A DNA stretch of 64,000 nucleotides from CBDAPE01 sp965198325. Its GTDB lineage: Bacteria > Pseudomonadota > Alphaproteobacteria > UBA828 > JAPUJA01. How positions within the stretch are numbered: position 1 is the stretch's first letter; every line of letters starts with the position of its first letter. The position numbers and the translations under genes were made by a program. The notes below the pieces were generated by a model that saw only the letters and a program-made list of their open reading frames with translations, had not been told where the DNA came from and ran no database searches. Shown here piece by piece: positions 61,252 through 64,000 of the stretch. Location: contig CBDAPE010000016.1 in the NCBI GenBank assembly GCA_965198325.1, positions 248,001 to 312,000 of the forward strand, in the 5' to 3' direction.

Positions 61252-61277
61252 CCGCTCCGAGCCGGTTACCAGACGAG

Positions 61278-61310
61278 GCGCCCCGTCCTCGCGGCGGGGC
61301 GCTTTTTCTT
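61278..61310 (+). terminator. Rho-independent terminator after the binding-protein gene
   Basis: GCGCCCCG (61278-61285), a 9-base loop, CGGGGCGC (61295-61302), followed by TTTTTCTT. An 8-bp perfect GC-rich stem plus a T-run, 27 bp after the stop codon: a strong intrinsic terminator. It would separate the abundant binding-protein mRNA from livHM. Confidence 0.9.
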
Positions 61311-61343
61311 GCAAGCCGGTTCACGCCGGGCGTTGAACCGTTA

Positions 61344-61357
61344 TTGACCTAGGTCAA
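61344..61357. promoter_or_regulatory. Perfect 14-bp palindrome, FNR/CRP-family-type site upstream of livH
   Basis: TTGACCTAGGTCAA is a perfect palindrome and fits the TTGA-N6-TCAA half-site pattern of FNR-type regulators (FNR, DNR/NnrR). It lies 76 bp upstream of the livH start and downstream of the terminator, so it is placed to control a second promoter for livHM. Sequence pattern only; no such regulator gene is in the window. Confidence 0.5.
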
Positions 61358-61433
61358 GGGCGGAATATCCATTTACTAGTTTACTCGACCAAGGTAAGTA
61401 GACCCGTCGCGCGGGGGTAGTCCCAAAGGCATC

Positions 61434-62312
61434 ATGTTCGATCTGATCATCCAGACGATCGCGAACGCGATCATCTCGAGCAGTTTCACGGCAATCATCG
61501 CCGTGGGGCTCGTGCTGATCGTCGGCGTCATGCAAATCGTCAACTTTGCCCATGGCGAACTTTACATGGTCGGCGCCTACACCCTCTGGTACCTCTATAT
61601 GGAGGCCGGATTCCCGTTCTTCGTCGCCGTGCTGTGCGCAGTGGCGCTACCTATGCTCGTCGGCCTCGCCATGGAGCGTCTGCTGTTCCGACAGATGAGG
61701 GGAAATCTGCTCGGTGCCCTGATTCTGTCCGTCGGCATGGTGTTCATCCTCCAGGTCACCGCCGTCTGGATGTTCGGCGAAGGCCTGATGAAGCATATCG
61801 AAGCGCCGATGATCAACGTTTGGCATGTCTTCGGGCTCGAAAGGGCGGTGGTGTCCAACCAACGCCTCCTTGTTCTCGCCGTGGCCGGCGCGGTCATGCT
61901 CGGCTTTTGGTTTTTCCTCAAGAAAACTAAGCTCGGCTGGGCGCTTCGCGCCTGCACGCAGGATCCCGAGGCCGCTGCGCTCCAGGGCATCTCCATCGGT
62001 AAGGTCTCGATCATCGCGATGGCGATCAGCGCCGGCATGGCGGGAATCGGCGGCGCGATGATGGCGCCGCTGGTCATCGTCGATCCCCATATGGGTCATT
62101 CGGTCATCATCACTGCCTTCATCGTGATGATCGTGGGCGGCATGGGCAGCCTCGAGGGCGCCGTCATCGCCGCTGTGCTCTACAGCTTCATGAATACCTT
62201 CATGACCACCTTCGTCGACGGCGTGATTGCGACGATCTGCGGCCTGCTGCTCATGTTGCTCGTGTTGATGATCAAGCCCACTGGAATCATGGGGACCCGT
62301 GATAAAGCTTAG
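61434..62312 (+). CDS. livH: Branched-chain amino acid-type ABC transporter permease LivH
   Basis: A 292-residue LivH-type permease with eight or so membrane segments. VGVMQIVNFAHGELYMVGAY and RACTQDPEAAALQGI (EAA-like loop contacting the ATPases) are characteristic, as is VGGMGSLEGAVIAAVLY. It overlaps livM by 14 bp, so the two permeases are translationally coupled. Confidence 0.94.
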   Translation: MFDLIIQTIANAIISSSFTAIIAVGLVLIVGVMQIVNFAHGELYMVGAYTLWYLYMEAGFPFFVAVLCAVALPMLVGLAMERLLFRQMRGNLLGALILSVGMVFILQVTAVWMFGEGLMKHIEAPMINVWHVFGLERAVVSNQRLLVLAVAGAVMLGFWFFLKKTKLGWALRACTQDPEAAALQGISIGKVSIIAMAISAGMAGIGGAMMAPLVIVDPHMGHSVIITAFIVMIVGGMGSLEGAVIAAVLYSFMNTFMTTFVDGVIATICGLLLMLLVLMIKPTGIMGTRDKA

Positions 62313-63276
62313 GGACAACTGGCAATGGAGCTCGACCATCGCCGTTCTGCTGGCAGTGTGCTGCGTCCTGCCGTTCGTGCTGCGACCCTTCCAGCTCGAA
62401 ATGATGATCTTCATGTTTCTCTACATCATGGTCACCTCGAGCTTCCGCCTGATCGCGGTGACCGGCGAATTTTCCCTGGCTCACGCCGTGATCATGGGCT
62501 GCGGCGCCTACGCCAGCACGCTGATCAACAAATACACCGGGCTCTCGCCGTGGATAACGCTGCCCATGGGCGCCTTCGTCGCGGGCCTGATCTCCTACCT
62601 GCTGACCTTCTCGCTCTTCCGCATGAAGATGTTTTATTTCCTCATCGGCTCGTTTGCAGCGGCCGAGGCGATCCGGCTGTGCTGGGACCGGTTCCGCGAT
62701 CCTTTCGGCGGCTTTCGGGGCATCCGGCGAATTCCCGCACTTGAGATCGACATCCCGGGCGTCATCTACATCGACTTGGGCCACCCGGTCTTGTTCTATT
62801 TCTTCGCGATGATCGTCGGGGTCGCCGTGCTCGTTATTCTCTATCGCGTCGAGCATTCCCGCTACGGACTCAACTTCCACGCCACCCACTGGCGGGACCT
62901 GCTCGCCAGCTCTGTCGGGGTCAATTGCCGGCACTACCGCACCATTGCCTTTACCATTGCGGGCGCCATGGCGGGCCTCGCGGGCGGGTTGCTCGCGCAT
63001 TACATCGGGGCGATCAACCCCCATTTGTTTGCCTTGGGCGTGATGCTCTACATCTTGGTCTGGGCGATTGTCGGCGGTCTTGGCCATTTCGCCGGGCCGA
63101 TCATCGGCGTGGTCGTCCTCTCGATCATCGACGAGTTCGCGCGCTCGGCCCAGGAATTCCGGCCGATGATTTACGGCGCGATCCTGATCGCGACCATCCT
63201 GTTCCTGCCCGAAGGGCTGGTCAGCCTGCCCGACAGGCTCAAACCCCTGTGGAACCGCATCCGGGGCAACGGCTGA
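62299..63276 (+). CDS. livM: Branched-chain amino acid-type ABC transporter permease LivM
   Basis: A 325-residue LivM-type permease. TGEFSLAHAVIMGCGAYAST, the cytoplasmic loop with WRDLLASSVGVNCRHYR (equivalent of the EAA loop) and VWAIVGGLGHFAGPIIGVVVLSI match the family. It completes the set LivFG, binding protein and LivHM in one place. The next gene on this strand starts about 126 bp later. Confidence 0.94.
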   Translation: MIKLRDNWQWSSTIAVLLAVCCVLPFVLRPFQLEMMIFMFLYIMVTSSFRLIAVTGEFSLAHAVIMGCGAYASTLINKYTGLSPWITLPMGAFVAGLISYLLTFSLFRMKMFYFLIGSFAAAEAIRLCWDRFRDPFGGFRGIRRIPALEIDIPGVIYIDLGHPVLFYFFAMIVGVAVLVILYRVEHSRYGLNFHATHWRDLLASSVGVNCRHYRTIAFTIAGAMAGLAGGLLAHYIGAINPHLFALGVMLYILVWAIVGGLGHFAGPIIGVVVLSIIDEFARSAQEFRPMIYGAILIATILFLPEGLVSLPDRLKPLWNRIRGNG

Positions 63277-63402
63277 TTGCCGACTCGGAACAATTCGCGT
63301 CGCCCGGTTCTCGCCAGCACGCCTTCAAAATCCTATTCTGATCCATAAGCCAGTGCGCTGAGCGCGCCGGCAACGGTTCCGCGATAGGTGCGCGTGTGGT
63401 GG

Positions 63403-64000
63403 ATGATCGCCCCGATGCCGAAACCCCGCCGGCTCGGCGTGCCCGACGCGCTGGCGCTCGTCCAGGAGCATCTCAAAGCCGGTCGGGCGGCGCAGGCCGA
63501 ATCGATCGCGGGGCAACTTGCGGAGCAGCTGCCCGACCATCCCGACGCGCTCTATCTTCACGCCGCGGCGTTGCGCGCACTGGGTCGCCCCGCTGACGCG
63601 CTTGGTCCCTTGAAGACTCTCGTCGAGCGCCGGCCTGAGCTGTTGCGGCCCGCGCTTGAGCTTGGTGCGCTTCTGATCGAGCTTGGGCGGATTGATGACG
63701 CCGTCGCCCATTATGCGGCGGCTGCCGAGCGGTTTCCCGAGTCGGCCGACTGCGCCTTCAACCACGGCGTCGCCCTGTTGAAAAGCGGGCAGGCCGAGGC
63801 CGCTCTCGCCCGCTTCGAATCCGTGTCGCGGATCTGGCCCGACCTGGCCGCGGCGAAGAAGGGCCTGGGCAGTGCGTTTCGCTCTCTCGGTCGGCTCAAG
63901 GAGGCCGAGGCCGTGCTTCGCGAGGCAATCGCGGCGGCCCCCGTCGACCCAGAAAATCATGTGACCCTTGGCAACGTGTTGCGCGATCAGGGCCGGCTCG
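63403..64000 (+). CDS. TPR repeat protein, N-terminal part (truncated by window edge)
   Basis: An open frame that continues past the window edge. It is built of tetratricopeptide repeats (LPDHPDALYLHAAALRALGR, LGALLIELGRIDDAVAHY, CAFNHGVALLKSGQAEAAL, FRSLGRLKEAEAVLREAI). It begins at ATG 63403 or ATG 63415; neither has a clear Shine-Dalgarno sequence. It resembles the N-terminal part of the TPR-glycosyltransferase at 33189-34652, so a C-terminal enzymatic domain may follow outside the window. Confidence 0.8.
   Translation, partial: MIAPMPKPRRLGVPDALALVQEHLKAGRAAQAESIAGQLAEQLPDHPDALYLHAAALRALGRPADALGPLKTLVERRPELLRPALELGALLIELGRIDDAVAHYAAAAERFPESADCAFNHGVALLKSGQAEAALARFESVSRIWPDLAAAKKGLGSAFRSLGRLKEAEAVLREAIAAAPVDPENHVTLGNVLRDQGRL

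Overview
The window is a high-GC, densely coding piece of an alphaproteobacterial chromosome. I infer the class from gene order as well as from the proteins: secA-argJ-mutT, comF-grxC-nitrilase-DUF1178, divergent ubiG/lysC, and ispG-hisS-prfA-prmC-DUF4167-clpB-M23 peptidase. A Rhodospirillales-like lineage is my best guess. I found no rRNA, tRNA, CRISPR array, insertion sequence or phage gene.

Part A (1 to about 26,100) is housekeeping core. It runs from the 3' end of accA through secA (minus), argJ, mutT, a DUF454 membrane protein, NnrS, a SAM methyltransferase, comF, grxC, a carbon-nitrogen hydrolase, a second methyltransferase, DUF1178, ubiG (minus), lysC, a nitronate-monooxygenase-like enzyme, a RodZ-like protein, ispG, hisS, prfA, prmC, DUF4167 and clpB. 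A convincing RpoH (sigma-32) promoter precedes clpB. A large M23 peptidase and one unrecognised gene close this part.

Part B (about 26,700 to 57,300) is a roughly 30-kb accessory catabolic region made of short operons on both strands. In order it holds: two isopenicillin-N-synthase-like Fe(II) oxygenases; two SDRs; a small/large subunit pair resembling N,N-dimethylformamidase; a TPR-glycosyltransferase facing a GH84 hexosaminidase; two paralogous GT1-type glycosyltransferases on opposite strands flanking two cupins and a GcvT-like gene; two tandem SDRs that have lost the usual catalytic residues plus the remnant of a third; a dimethylglycine-oxidase-like FAD/GcvT fusion; two DAO-type FAD oxidases; a class-IV aminotransferase; another SDR; an M24 'peptidase' with substituted metal ligands next to HyuA/HyuB; one more SDR; a Rieske oxygenase of the quaternary-ammonium type; and an SRPBCC protein.

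Part C (about 57,300 to the end) holds a TPR-like protein, a complete branched-chain-amino-acid-type (Liv) ABC transporter split over both strands (livF, livG minus; binding protein, livH, livM plus), and the 5' part of a further TPR protein.

The shared theme of part B is cleavage of C-N bonds and one-carbon transfer: amide hydrolysis, N-demethylation, folate-dependent methyl transfer, ATP-dependent cyclic-amide opening, and oxidation or transamination of small amines and amino acids. Uptake would be through the Liv-type transporter. This suggests use of N-methylated or amide nitrogen compounds, but no substrate can be fixed from sequence. The glycan-type genes inside the same region are unexplained. 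No DNA-binding regulator was recognised from about 26,000 to the end.
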